From: Nocardioides sp. dk884
GTDB lineage: Bacteria > Actinomycetota > Actinomycetes > Propionibacteriales > Nocardioidaceae
DNA: 64,000 bases
Direction: 5' to 3'
Assembly (NCBI RefSeq): GCF_009557055.1
Contig: NZ_CP045649.1
Location: 3,881,501-3,945,500, forward strand
In this document: positions 1 through 6,966 of the stretch, piece by piece
Position numbering within the stretch: position 1 is the first letter of the stretch
How the letters are laid out: each line of letters starts with the position of its first letter
Translations under genes and position numbers: made by a program
Notes under the pieces: generated by a model
Database searches by the model: none
Told to the model about the DNA's origin: nothing
The model's input: the letters and a program-made list of their open reading frames with translations, nothing else

Positions 1-1444
1 CCTCGAGCTCGGATCGTCGCGCCTGCTCCGCGGCGTCGCGCGCCGCGTCGTACTCGCCGGGCTCGGAGACCAGGTCGGCCGCGCCTCCCTCGAGACGGCC
101 GAGCGCGCTGCGTGCGAACACCTGCTGCTCGGTGGTGGTCCGCTCGGAGCGACCGCGGCCGATGAAGGAGACCGCCCAGCGCAGCACCGCCGTCACCCGG
201 TTCTTGAATCCGGTGAGGTAGAAGAGGTGCACGACCAGCCACATCAGCCAGGCGATGACGCCGCTGAGGCGCAGGTTGCCGACCATCGCCACCGCACGGA
301 AGCGGCTGATGATGGCCATCGAGCCCTTGTCGAAGTACTTGAACGGGCCCTGGGAGGGCTTGCCCCGCAGCCGGCCGTCGATCTCCTTGGCGGCGTACTT
401 CGCGCCCTGGATCGCGACCTGCGCGACGCCCGGGAGGTTGTCGAGGGCGATCATGTCGCCGACGACGAAGACCTCCGGGTGCCCGGGGAGGGTGAGGTCG
501 GGGTTGACGCCGATGCGTCCCGCGCGGTCGAGCGGCGCACCGGTCTGCTCGGCGAGGGTGCGGCCGAGCGGGCTCGCCTGCACGCCCGCGGCCCAGATCT
601 TGGCGACGCTCTCGATCCGCTCGACGCGACCGTCCTTGAACTTCATCTGCAGGCCGCGCTCGTCGACGTCGGTGACCATCGCACCGAGGATCACCTCGAC
701 ACCGAGCTTGGACAGCTCGCGCTCGGCCTTGGTGCCGAGCTTGGTGCCGAACGGCGGCAGCACCTGGGGTGCGGCGTCGACCAGGACCACCCGGGCCTGG
801 TGGGTGTTGATGGCACGGAAGTCCCGGCGCAGGGTGCGGTGCGCGAGCTCGGCGATCTGGCCGGCCATCTCCACGCCCGTCGGCCCCGCGCCGACGACCA
901 CGAAGGTCAGCAGGTGGTCGACCGGCTCGCCGCGACCGGCGGCCAGCTCGGCCAGCTCGAAGGCGCCGAAGATCCGCCCGCGCAGCTCCAGGGCGTCGTC
1001 GATGCTCTTCATCCCGGGCGCGAACTCGGCGAACTGGTCGTTGCCGAAGTAGGACTGCCCCGCGCCGGCGGCGACGATCAGGGAGTCGTACGGCGTGACG
1101 CTCTCGCGTCCCAGCACGTGGGAGACGACCTCGCGGCGCTCGAGATCGATCTGGGTGACCTCGCCGAGCATCACCTGGGCGTTCTTCTGCCCCGAGAGCA
1201 CCTCACGGGTCGGCGGCGCGATCTCGCCCTCGGACAGGATGCCGGTGGCCACCTGGTAGAGCAGCGGCTGGAAGAGGTGATGGGTCGTCTTCGCGACGAC
1301 CGTGACGTCAACGTCGGAGTCATGGAGCGACTTGGCCCCGAAGAGGCCCCCGAAGCCGGAGCCGATGATCACGACACGGTGTCGCCCGGGTCGACCGGGC
1401 CGCTCCGGTTGTCCGGTGCCGTCGTTCGCTGCCAGCGCTGCCAT
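1..1444 (-). CDS. ndh: Type II NADH dehydrogenase (NAD(P)/FAD-dependent oxidoreductase), 3' end cut by window
   Basis: Single-subunit NADH:quinone oxidoreductase that passes electrons from NADH to the quinone pool at the inner face of the membrane without pumping protons. The first 481 codons are present; the end lies outside the window. Residues 28-33 (GSGFGG) form the FAD-binding Rossmann loop, and a second nucleotide-binding loop GAGPTG lies mid-protein. An active-site-type ATHHLFQPLLYQVATG-like stretch follows the first domain. Near the C-terminus a hydrophobic stretch (WLMWLVVHLFYLTGFKNR) is the usual membrane anchor of this family. The ATG at 1444-1442 is preceded by a GAAAGG Shine-Dalgarno-like stretch. 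It is divergent from the ATPase gene that follows. The general family is certain; NADH as the donor is inferred from family. Confidence 0.9.
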   Translation of the reverse strand, partial: MAALAANDGTGQPERPGRPGRHRVVIIGSGFGGLFGAKSLHDSDVDVTVVAKTTHHLFQPLLYQVATGILSEGEIAPPTREVLSGQKNAQVMLGEVTQIDLERREVVSHVLGRESVTPYDSLIVAAGAGQSYFGNDQFAEFAPGMKSIDDALELRGRIFGAFELAELAAGRGEPVDHLLTFVVVGAGPTGVEMAGQIAELAHRTLRRDFRAINTHQARVVLVDAAPQVLPPFGTKLGTKAERELSKLGVEVILGAMVTDVDERGLQMKFKDGRVERIESVAKIWAAGVQASPLGRTLAEQTGAPLDRAGRIGVNPDLTLPGHPEVFVVGDMIALDNLPGVAQVAIQGAKYAAKEIDGRLRGKPSQGPFKYFDKGSMAIISRFRAVAMVGNLRLSGVIAWLMWLVVHLFYLTGFKNRVTAVLRWAVSFIGRGRSERTTTEQQVFARSALGRLEGGAADLVSEPGEYDAARDAAEQARRSELE

Positions 1445-1603
1445 GAAGTGACCTTTCTGCGGGGATCAGCCCATTGTCCCGCTGCCTGGGGCCGGGACCA
1501 CACCCCGGTGCCCCATCTGGTGAGTCACGACACCGCTGGCCGACACGTCTCGCCGCAGCGGGGCGTGTGGACGGGCATACTCGATTCGCGCCACACTTTC
1601 GAC

Positions 1604-1609
1604 TACTTT
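1604..1609 (+). promoter_or_regulatory. -10 box TACTTT upstream of a small leader ORF
   Basis: TACTTT lies 7 nt before an ATG at 1617, the spacing expected for a leaderless actinobacterial transcript. No convincing -35 box is visible. The 285-bp divergent region 1445-1729 otherwise holds only the small ORF described next. Confidence 0.35.
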
Positions 1610-1616
1610 CAACGAC

Positions 1617-1739
1617 ATGGCGTTTGCCTCCAGCCAGCCCGGGGTAGACGTCGAAGGCGGGGCGATCCGCACCTCCTCGCCCGCCCACGACAACCACCGC
1701 CCGCCTCGGCCAGAACCAGGAGCGCCTCTGTGCCCTTGA
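1617..1739 (+). CDS. Possible 40-residue leader peptide overlapping the downstream ATPase start
   Basis: A 41-codon frame starts at ATG 1617, 7 nt after a TACTTT -10-like box, and ends with TGA at 1737-1739. It runs across the Shine-Dalgarno and GTG start (1730) of the ATPase gene in another frame, so translation could couple the two. The predicted peptide starts MAFASSQPGVDVEGG and becomes proline-rich; no family is recognised. GC at third positions is high in the first two thirds and falls toward the end, so the coding evidence is weak. It may simply be part of a 5' untranslated leader. Confidence 0.25.
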   Translation: MAFASSQPGVDVEGGAIRTSSPAHDNHRPPRPEPGAPLCP

Positions 1740-2665
1740 ACCGGCCCGCCCTCTCGCTGGGCATCGGCCCACGGGGCGTGCAGGAAGCGCGCCGGTGGGT
1801 CGTCGACACCTGTCGTGACATCGGCCGCGACGACCTCGCCGAGTGTGCCGAGCTGGGCGTCTCCGAGCTGGTGACCAACGCACTGCTCCACGGCACCCAC
1901 CCGATCACCGTGCGGGTCCGCGGCACCGCGGAGCACCCGCGCGTGGAGGTGCGTGACGGCTCCCGCGAGCGCCCGCAGCTGCCGACGGAGACCGACCCCG
2001 AGGACGACCTGCTCCTCACGTTCGGGCGCGGGCTGAGCATCGTGGCGCGCTGCGCCGACGCCTGGGGCGCGGCGATCGAGGACGACGGCAAGATCGTCTG
2101 GTTCGCCCCGGCTCGCGAGTTCGCCGAGGACGACGGCGCCACCGGTGTGATCACCGGCGACGACGAGGACCCCGCCACGCCGCCCCAGGACCCGGTCGCG
2201 ATCGAGATCCGCGGCGTCCCCCTCGACGACTACCTGGCCTTCCAGCGCCACTTCCGCGAGCTCGGCCGCGAGGTCCGCCTGCTGGCCCTCGCGCACCAGT
2301 CCGACTATCCGCTCGCGCAGGACCTCAGCGACCTGTTCGGCGCCCTCGACCGTCAGCTGCGCGAAGGCGTCGGCCTCGACTCGCTCGAGGAGGCGACCGC
2401 CGCCGGCGCCGAGCTCACCGACGTCGACCTGGTCACCTCACGGGCCACCACCCGCACGATGGCCCGCTTCATCGACATGCTCGACCTGGCCGATGAGTTC
2501 TGCCGCCAGCAGCGGCTGCTCTCGCTGGCCCGCAGCCCGCGTCAGCGGGCCTTCCAGCGCTGGTACCTCGGCGAGTTCGTGCGCCAGGGCCTCGGCGAGG
2601 CCCCGATGGCCTGGCAGGAATTCGCCGCCGAGGAGCTCGACGATCAGCACTCCCGCGCCTCCTGA
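1730..2665 (+). CDS. Anti-sigma-type ATP-binding protein (HATPase_c, RsbW-like)
   Basis: Serine-kinase/anti-sigma-type regulator of 311 residues. The N-terminal half carries a GHKL ATPase fold: N-box ELVTNALLH near residue 45, G1-like VEVRDGS near residue 70 and G2-like GRGLSIVARCADAWG near residue 100. There is no HisKA dimerisation domain, so it is not a conventional sensor kinase. The C-terminal ~170 residues are helical and acidic and are not recognised; they may be a partner-binding module. Proteins of this type usually sequester a sigma factor or phosphorylate an anti-anti-sigma factor, but no partner gene lies next to it. The GTG start at 1730 is chosen because AGGAG at 1718-1722 sits 7 nt upstream. 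A possible leader ORF overlaps this start. Confidence 0.8.
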   Translation: MPLNRPALSLGIGPRGVQEARRWVVDTCRDIGRDDLAECAELGVSELVTNALLHGTHPITVRVRGTAEHPRVEVRDGSRERPQLPTETDPEDDLLLTFGRGLSIVARCADAWGAAIEDDGKIVWFAPAREFAEDDGATGVITGDDEDPATPPQDPVAIEIRGVPLDDYLAFQRHFRELGREVRLLALAHQSDYPLAQDLSDLFGALDRQLREGVGLDSLEEATAAGAELTDVDLVTSRATTRTMARFIDMLDLADEFCRQQRLLSLARSPRQRAFQRWYLGEFVRQGLGEAPMAWQEFAAEELDDQHSRAS

Positions 2666-2701
2666 GTGACTCACTGAGGCGGGTGACCCCGGCCGACGGC
2701 C

Positions 2702-3076
2702 TCAGGCGTACCCGAGCTCGTGCAGGCGCTCGTCGCTGATCCCGAAGTGGTGCGCCACCTCGTGCACGACGGTGATCCGCACCTCCTCCACCAGTTCCTC
2801 CTCGGACGCACAGAACTCCAGCAGCGGGTTGCGGAAGATGAAGATCCGGTCCGGCAGCGTGGCGCCGTACATGCTGTCGCGCTCGGTCAGGGCCACCCCG
2901 TCGTAAAGACCGAGCAGGTCGGAGGGCTCCCCCTCCGGCGGCTCGTCCTCGACCAGCACGACGACGTTGCGCACCAGTGAGGCGAGCTCGTCGGGGATCT
3001 GGTCGAGCGCGGAGTCGACGAGGGCGTCGAAGCGGGCAGGGTCGATCTCGAGGCGGTCGACAGGTTCGGAGGGCAC
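2702..3076 (-). CDS. Zincin-like metallopeptidase family protein
   Basis: Small (124-residue) cytosolic protein of the PF06262/COG3824 metallopeptidase family. The C-terminus carries the extended zinc motif HEVAHHFGISDERLHELGY (residues 105-123): two histidines and the catalytic glutamate in HExxH, plus a third histidine. The substrate of this family is not established. The GTG start at 3076 is chosen because AGGAG lies 9 nt upstream; longer starts would run into tRNA-Asp. It converges with the ATPase gene, separated by 36 bp that contain a short CTGAGGC/GCCTCAG inverted repeat (2674-2705). Confidence 0.82.
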   Translation of the reverse strand: MPSEPVDRLEIDPARFDALVDSALDQIPDELASLVRNVVVLVEDEPPEGEPSDLLGLYDGVALTERDSMYGATLPDRIFIFRNPLLEFCASEEELVEEVRITVVHEVAHHFGISDERLHELGYA

Positions 3077-3156
3077 CAGGCCATTCTCCTGATCGCCGGT
3101 TGTCCGCGCACGCGGACCAGCGGCACGGCGAGCGCGATGGCCGCGAAATGACGAAA

Positions 3157-3186
3157 GGTCCCGGCCCACTCTCGTGGACCGGGACC
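3157..3186 (-). terminator. Hairpin downstream of tRNA-Asp
   Basis: Inverted repeat GGTCCCGG (3157-3164) / CCGGGACC (3179-3186). On the minus strand it lies just after tRNA-Asp and is followed by a T-rich CTTTCGTCATTT stretch, as in an intrinsic terminator. Confidence 0.6.
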
Positions 3187-3194
3187 CTCCGTGC

Positions 3195-3271
3195 TGGCGA
3201 CCCCGACGGGACTCGAACCCGCGGCCTCCGCCGTGACAGGGCGGCGCGCTAACCAACTGCGCTACGGGGCC
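3195..3271 (-). tRNA. tRNA-Asp (anticodon GTC), CCA encoded
   Basis: Complete cloverleaf on the minus strand. The acceptor GGCCCCG pairs with CGGGGTC (one G-U), the anticodon stem CCGCC/GGCGG encloses loop CTGTCAC with anticodon GTC, and the T-arm is GCGGG-TTCGAGT-CCCGT. The discriminator is G, as expected for tRNA-Asp. The terminal CCA is encoded at 3197-3195. Confidence 0.97.
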
Positions 3272-3383
3272 TCGCTTTGCTCTCCCTCACTGGGCGAGCG
3301 ATGGAACTCTAACCCACGATCCGCGCGGACTCCCAATCGGGACCCCACCCGCACCCGGCCGGCTCTGACGAACCGACCTTCAG

Positions 3384-3456
3384 CACCCCCAACGGGATTC
3401 GAACCCGTGCTACCGCCGTGAAAGGGCGGGGTCCTGGGCCGCTAGACGATGGGGGC
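3384..3456 (-). tRNA. tRNA-Glu (anticodon TTC)
   Basis: Cloverleaf on the minus strand. The acceptor GCCCCCA pairs with TGGGGGT, the anticodon stem CCGCC/GGCGG encloses loop CTTTCAC (anticodon TTC), and the T-arm is ACGGG-TTCGAAT-CCCGT. The discriminator is G. CCA is not encoded (CTG follows). It lies 112 bp upstream of tRNA-Asp and is probably co-transcribed with it; the spacer shows nothing else. Confidence 0.97.
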
Positions 3457-3523
3457 AGGACAGGAAGAAGCATAGAAGACGCGCGCCCCCGAGTTGCACA
3501 CGCCACCCGCTGGGCGGACCCAC

Positions 3524-4615
3524 CTAGGCCTTGAACCGCCCCGCGAAGCCACGCAGGCTCACGTCGGCGCTGGTGAGGATGCCGGGCGGGGCCGCCACGA
3601 CGCTGCGGATGACGTTGAGCGCCGGCAGCCCGGTGACGGTCATGCCGATCGAGGCGAACGCCGCGGGATCGGAGAGGTCCTGGCCGGAGCGCGGGAAGAT
3701 CATGTGCTTGGCGTAGACGCAGGGGTCGCCCTGGACCTGGGTGAGGTAGCAGCCCTTGATCTCCCAGCTCGGCGCGGTCTGCGGGGTCATCTGCCACTCG
3801 AGGTGCGACTCGATGCGGGGCACCCCGTCGACCATCCCCTGGTACTTGATGTAGCTGGCGCCCAGCGAGCCGACCGGCAGGCGGTACCAGCCGAGGTCGA
3901 CGTCCTTGGTGCAGGCGCCCAGCTCGGCGGAGAACCGCACCTCGTCGAGGGCGAGGTCGAAGCAGTCGGCCATCAAGTAGACGGCATCGGCGAAGACCCG
4001 GGTGTACTTCTCCAGCATCGCCGGGAGGTCGGGGTCGTCGACCGGGCGTCCGTAGCCGACCTCCTGCCAGGTCTCGCGGGAGTGGTGGCAGGAGACGTCG
4101 ACGGACTCGATGACCGTGACGTTCTCGATGTCGATCACGTCGGCGGTGCTCACCACGCCGAGGACCTGCGCCAGGCCGGGGTTCATCCCGGTGCCGTAGA
4201 AGGTCGCGCCGCCACGCCGGCAGGCAGCCTCGATCACCTCGCTCACCGGGCGACCCGACGGATGGGGATGGTTCTGGTCGCGGTGATGGCCGGTGATCCA
4301 GTCGGCGGTGGTGACGATGTCGATCCCCGCCTCGAGCACCTCGACGTACAACGCCTCGTCAGGGAAGACGCCGTGGAACGTCACGACGTCCGGGCGCGCG
4401 GCGACGATCTCCGCGACACTGCCCGTCGCGACGATCCCGAGCGGCGCCAGCCCGGCCAGCTCGCCGATGTCGCGCCCGACCTTGTCGGGTGAGTAGCAGT
4501 GCACGCCGACGAGCTCGAGGTCCGGATGCTGGCCCAGCCGACGGATCATCTCGGTGCCGACGTTGCCGGTGGCGACCTGGAAGACGCGGATCGCACGGGT
4601 CGGGGAGGTGCTCAC
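3524..4615 (-). CDS. NAD(P)-dependent dihydrodipicolinate-reductase-like / amine dehydrogenase family protein
   Basis: A 363-residue cytosolic oxidoreductase. The N-terminus VFQVATGNVGTEMIRRL (about residues 11-27) is a Rossmann dinucleotide loop of the DapB N-terminal type. FYGTGMNPGLAQVL near residue 140 matches the family of 2,4-diaminopentanoate-dehydrogenase-like proteins common in mycobacteria and other actinobacteria. The substrate cannot be read from sequence; it is not DapB itself, because DapB-specific catalytic segments are absent and the protein is about 100 residues longer. The GTG start at 4615 has GAAGGG about 9 nt upstream, and a TAGGTT -10 box lies about 50 nt upstream. Confidence 0.75.
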   Translation of the reverse strand: MSTSPTRAIRVFQVATGNVGTEMIRRLGQHPDLELVGVHCYSPDKVGRDIGELAGLAPLGIVATGSVAEIVAARPDVVTFHGVFPDEALYVEVLEAGIDIVTTADWITGHHRDQNHPHPSGRPVSEVIEAACRRGGATFYGTGMNPGLAQVLGVVSTADVIDIENVTVIESVDVSCHHSRETWQEVGYGRPVDDPDLPAMLEKYTRVFADAVYLMADCFDLALDEVRFSAELGACTKDVDLGWYRLPVGSLGASYIKYQGMVDGVPRIESHLEWQMTPQTAPSWEIKGCYLTQVQGDPCVYAKHMIFPRSGQDLSDPAAFASIGMTVTGLPALNVIRSVVAAPPGILTSADVSLRGFAGRFKA

Positions 4616-4662
4616 GATGTCGGCCCTTCGCCGGGAATGTGACAGGGGTCACGGTGCGGGCG

Positions 4663-4668
4663 AACCTA
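4663..4668 (-). promoter_or_regulatory. -10 box TAGGTT for the dehydrogenase-like gene
   Basis: TAGGTT on the minus strand, 47 nt upstream of the GTG at 4615; it would give a short leader containing the GAAGGG ribosome-binding site. Confidence 0.4.
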
Positions 4669-4757
4669 GCAGCGCGGAGCGCGGGCGACAACGGTCTGCG
4701 AGGCCGGCGGCGCCAGCCCGACGGCGGGGGTGGTGCGAGTCGAGACCCGGGCCCATG

Positions 4758-4763
4758 TATAGT
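4758..4763 (+). promoter_or_regulatory. -10 box TATAGT for tRNA-Phe
   Basis: TATAGT is the best -10-like hexamer in the 217-bp gap before tRNA-Phe and lies 69 bp upstream of the mature 5' end. The -35 region is weak. Confidence 0.4.
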
Positions 4764-4832
4764 TCTGCGAGTCCGGGACGCTCTCCGAACGTCTTCCTGT
4801 GCTGGTCACAGGTGGTGTCGGAGCCCGGAGTG

Positions 4833-4909
4833 GGGCAGGTAGCTCAGTTGGTACGAGCGTCCGCCTGAAAAGTGGAAGGTCGGCGGTTCGACCCCGCCCC
4901 TGCCCACCA
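4833..4909 (+). tRNA. tRNA-Phe (anticodon GAA), CCA encoded
   Basis: Plus-strand cloverleaf. The acceptor GGGCAGG pairs with CCTGCCC, the D-stem is GCTC/GAGC, the anticodon stem TCCGC/GTGGA encloses loop CTGAAAA with anticodon GAA, and the T-arm is GGCGG-TTCGACC-CCGCC. The discriminator is A and the terminal CCA (4907-4909) is encoded. Confidence 0.97.
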
Positions 4910-4932
4910 GCACGCAGGTCTCGATCTGCACC

Positions 4933-4963
4933 GAACGCCCCGCCGGATCCCGGCGGGGCGTTC
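4933..4963 (+). terminator. Strong hairpin after tRNA-Phe
   Basis: Perfect 14-bp stem (4933-4946 with 4950-4963) with a 3-nt loop, 24 bp after the tRNA and 33 bp before the end of the convergent GTPase gene. It lacks a long T-tail, as is common in actinobacteria, and could serve both directions. Confidence 0.75.
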
Positions 4964-4996
4964 GTCATCTCTGTCGTCTCCCAGGGACGCGCCTGC

Positions 4997-5788
4997 TCAG
5001 CGGTGCCCGGCGAGCTGGCCCATCCGTGTGGCGAGGGCGTCGAGGTAGGCGTCGCGGCGCTCCGGCGAGATCGGCCCGCCGGCCTCGACGCGGCTGCAGA
5101 CGGGAAGCACGTCGATCGACAGCTTCGCGGCGCCGGCGAGCGCGCGCAGCTCATCGAGCCGGTCGCCGAAGGGGGTGCCGCTCCCCGGGGAGTAGGCGTG
5201 CACGACCTCCTCGACCCGGTCGGGGAAGAGATCGACCTTGGTCACAGCCACCACCAGCCAGGTCGGCCGCGGGCGGCGTACCGCCATCGAGGCGATGCGG
5301 TGTGCGGTGACCGTCCAGTCCTCGAGCTCGCGGGCCAGCTGCTCCTCCCGGTCGACGGCACGAGCACCGGAGGTGCCGGCGGCACGACGTCCGGTGGCGT
5401 AGCCGTGGGCGACGACGTGGAGCACTCCGTCGACGGGATCGTCGTGGAAGACCTCATCGAGTGCGCCGAGCCGGGTCGCGGCGTTCTCGCCGGGCACGAC
5501 GCGGAACCGGAAACCGTGCAGACCGCGGCCCCGACGCACCCGCCGCTCCAGAACGGCGGATCCCGCCTCGGCGATCTCGCCCTCGGGGCGGGGGCGGCCC
5601 ACGAGGTGCTCGACGAGCTCGCTCTTGCCGACGCCCGTCATCCCGGTGACCGCTACCGTGGGATATCGGTGCTGGAACACCCCGACCATCCGCTCGCGTC
5701 CGCGCGAGAGCGACGCCGGAACGGCGCGCAGCCCCCGCCGGGCGTCGGCTCGGGCTTGCTGACGGGCCAGATGACGGGGGTCGACCAC
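4997..5788 (-). CDS. Small GTPase-domain protein
   Basis: A 263-residue P-loop protein. The Walker A/G1 motif is GMTGVGKS (residues 49-56) and a G4-like TKVD lies at residues 183-186, so it is most likely a GTP-binding protein of the small GTPase type. A clear G3 DxxG is not obvious, which makes the assignment tentative. No membrane segment is seen. The GTG start at 5788 is chosen because TACGTT lies 6 nt upstream, implying a leaderless mRNA. It is divergent from the SDR gene, and the 76 bp between them hold two palindromes. The role is unknown. Confidence 0.65.
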   Translation of the reverse strand: MVDPRHLARQQARADARRGLRAVPASLSRGRERMVGVFQHRYPTVAVTGMTGVGKSELVEHLVGRPRPEGEIAEAGSAVLERRVRRGRGLHGFRFRVVPGENAATRLGALDEVFHDDPVDGVLHVVAHGYATGRRAAGTSGARAVDREEQLARELEDWTVTAHRIASMAVRRPRPTWLVVAVTKVDLFPDRVEEVVHAYSPGSGTPFGDRLDELRALAGAAKLSIDVLPVCSRVEAGGPISPERRDAYLDALATRMGQLAGHR

Positions 5789-5794
5789 GGCGCC

Positions 5795-5800
5795 AACGTA
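5795..5800 (-). promoter_or_regulatory. -10 box TACGTT (leaderless-type) for the GTPase gene
   Basis: TACGTT, then six nt, then the GTG start at 5788 on the minus strand. Confidence 0.5.
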
Positions 5801-5806
5801 CCGGAC

Positions 5807-5826
5807 AGCACTCCGGCCGGAGTGCT
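5807..5826. promoter_or_regulatory. 20-bp perfect palindrome between divergent genes
   Basis: AGCACTCCGG followed directly by its reverse complement CCGGAGTGCT. It sits beside the -10 box of the GTPase gene and 10 bp before the second palindrome that precedes the SDR gene. The symmetry and position suggest a repressor operator; the cognate protein is not known. Confidence 0.5.
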
Positions 5827-5835
5827 ACCTTCAAC

Positions 5836-5849
5836 TAGAATTCATTCTA
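5836..5849. promoter_or_regulatory. KstR/TetR-like operator candidate before the SDR gene
   Basis: TAGAATTCATTCTA is a 6-bp dyad with a 2-bp centre. It has the 14-bp layout of the published KstR motif TnnAACnnGTTnnA with AAC/GTT changed to AAT/ATT. It ends 4 bp before the ribosome-binding site of the SDR gene. KstR binding is inference. Confidence 0.45.
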
Positions 5850-5864
5850 CTTCAGGAGGACCCC

Positions 5865-6641
5865 ATGCCCCGTCGAGCCGTCGTCACCGGAAGCGCCTCC
5901 GGCATCGGTCTGGCCGTCGCCACCCTCCTTCGCGAGCGCGGCGAGGAGGTCATCGGCATCGACCTGCGCGACGCCGAGGTCATCGCCGACCTCAGCACCC
6001 CCGAGGGTCGCGCCGAGGCGATCGAGGCCGTGCGCGAGCGCAGCGGAGGGACGATCGACTCGGTCATCACCTGCGCCGGCGTCGCCCGCCCCGGCGAGCT
6101 CATGGTCCGAGTCAACTACTTCGGCACCACCGAGGTCGTCGAGGGCCTGCGCCCGCTCCTCGCCGGCTCCCCCGCACCCCGGGTCGCCGTGGTCGGCTCG
6201 ATCAGCGCGACGCAGACCCCGGACCCCGAGGTCCTCGCCGCCTGCCTGGCCGGCGACGAGACCGCCGCGACCGCCGCCGCAGCCCTCGCCGTGCAGGGAC
6301 CGGGAGCGAATACCATCTACCCCGCCACCAAGGCCGCCCTCGCCCAGTGGGCGCGGCGTACCGCGATCGCCCCGGGGTGGGCCGACGCCGGGATCCCGAT
6401 CAACGTCGTCTCCCCCGGCGTGGTGCTCACCCCGATGACGACGGCGCTCTTCGAGGACGACGCCATGCGCAAGGTCATGGACCAGGCCGTGCCGATGCCG
6501 CTGCACGGCTACGCCAAGCCCGAGGACGTCGCGCGCGTGCTGATCTGGCTGGCCGAGCCGAGCACCACCCACATCACCGGCCAGGTGATCTACGTCGACG
6601 GCGGCGCCGAGGCGACGCTGCGCCCCGCGGACAGGTTCTGA
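5865..6641 (+). CDS. SDR-family oxidoreductase (3-alpha-hydroxysteroid-dehydrogenase-like)
   Basis: Classical short-chain dehydrogenase of 258 residues, a cytosolic NAD(P)-dependent alcohol/ketone oxidoreductase. Visible motifs are the cofactor loop TGSASGIG (about residues 9-16), an adenine-ring motif variant CAGVA, a catalytic serine in the VVGSIS segment, and the catalytic pair Y152 and K156 in YPATK. A terminal ITGQVIYVDGG is typical of the family. The segment around the active site has an insert resembling bacterial 3-alpha-hydroxysteroid dehydrogenases, so a steroid or bulky alicyclic substrate is plausible but unproven. ATG 5865 has AGGAGG at 5854-5859 (5-nt spacing). The operator-like palindrome before it suggests repression by a TetR-type protein encoded elsewhere. 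Confidence 0.85.
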   Translation: MPRRAVVTGSASGIGLAVATLLRERGEEVIGIDLRDAEVIADLSTPEGRAEAIEAVRERSGGTIDSVITCAGVARPGELMVRVNYFGTTEVVEGLRPLLAGSPAPRVAVVGSISATQTPDPEVLAACLAGDETAATAAAALAVQGPGANTIYPATKAALAQWARRTAIAPGWADAGIPINVVSPGVVLTPMTTALFEDDAMRKVMDQAVPMPLHGYAKPEDVARVLIWLAEPSTTHITGQVIYVDGGAEATLRPADRF

Positions 6642-6938
6642 CCCCACGCTCGTCGATCGAGCGGCGCCCGTCGGTCGGCGGCATCCGCCGGCCGGGGGGC
6701 GCCCCGTCGGGCGAGCGCCGCCCGTCGGGCGAGCGCCGCCCGTCGGGCGAGCGCCGCCCGTCGGTCGAGCTGGTCGAGACCGCGGCTCGGGGTCGGCGAG
6801 CGGCGCACCGTCGGTCGAGGTCAGCGCGACCACGGCCGCCCCGTCGGTCGCGCTCGTGGTGACCGCGGCGCCCCGTCGGGCGAGCTCGTCGAGACCGCGT
6901 CGAGGAACCTGAAACCAGCGGCGGAGAAACCCTTGTCC
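6642..6938. repeat. Degenerate repeat block with three exact 18-bp tandem units
   Basis: Gene-free stretch. GCGAGCGCCGCCCGTCGG repeats three times without change at 6711-6764. Degenerate copies of CCGTCGG(G/T)CGAGC occur at about 6669, 6704, 6808, 6841 and 6872. TCGAG...GTCGAGACC motifs occur at 6763-6781 and 6881-6896. No spacer structure like CRISPR is present. Similar TCGAGACC-type repeats are often seen beside 13E12 genes (family knowledge). Confidence 0.75.
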
Positions 6939-6954
6939 TCGAACATGTGTTCGA
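6939..6954. promoter_or_regulatory. SOS/LexA box
   Basis: TCGAACATGTGTTCGA is a perfect match to the actinobacterial SOS box TCGAAC-N4-GTTCGA. It ends one base before the -10 box of the HNH gene, so bound LexA would block the promoter. Confidence 0.85.
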
Positions 6955-6955
6955 G

Positions 6956-6961
6956 TATGAT
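6956..6961 (+). promoter_or_regulatory. -10 box TATGAT for the DUF222-HNH gene
   Basis: TATGAT, five nt before the ATG at 6967 and directly after the LexA box, consistent with a leaderless, damage-induced transcript. Confidence 0.6.
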
Positions 6962-6966
6962 GAGGC

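Noticed and set aside
3077..3194. Longer start for the zincin metallopeptidase
   Set aside because: An upstream extension would run into the tRNA-Asp gene and its terminator; the GTG with AGGAG at 3076 fits the family length.
6711..6764. CRISPR array
   Set aside because: The three 18-bp units are directly adjacent with no spacers and there are no cas genes.
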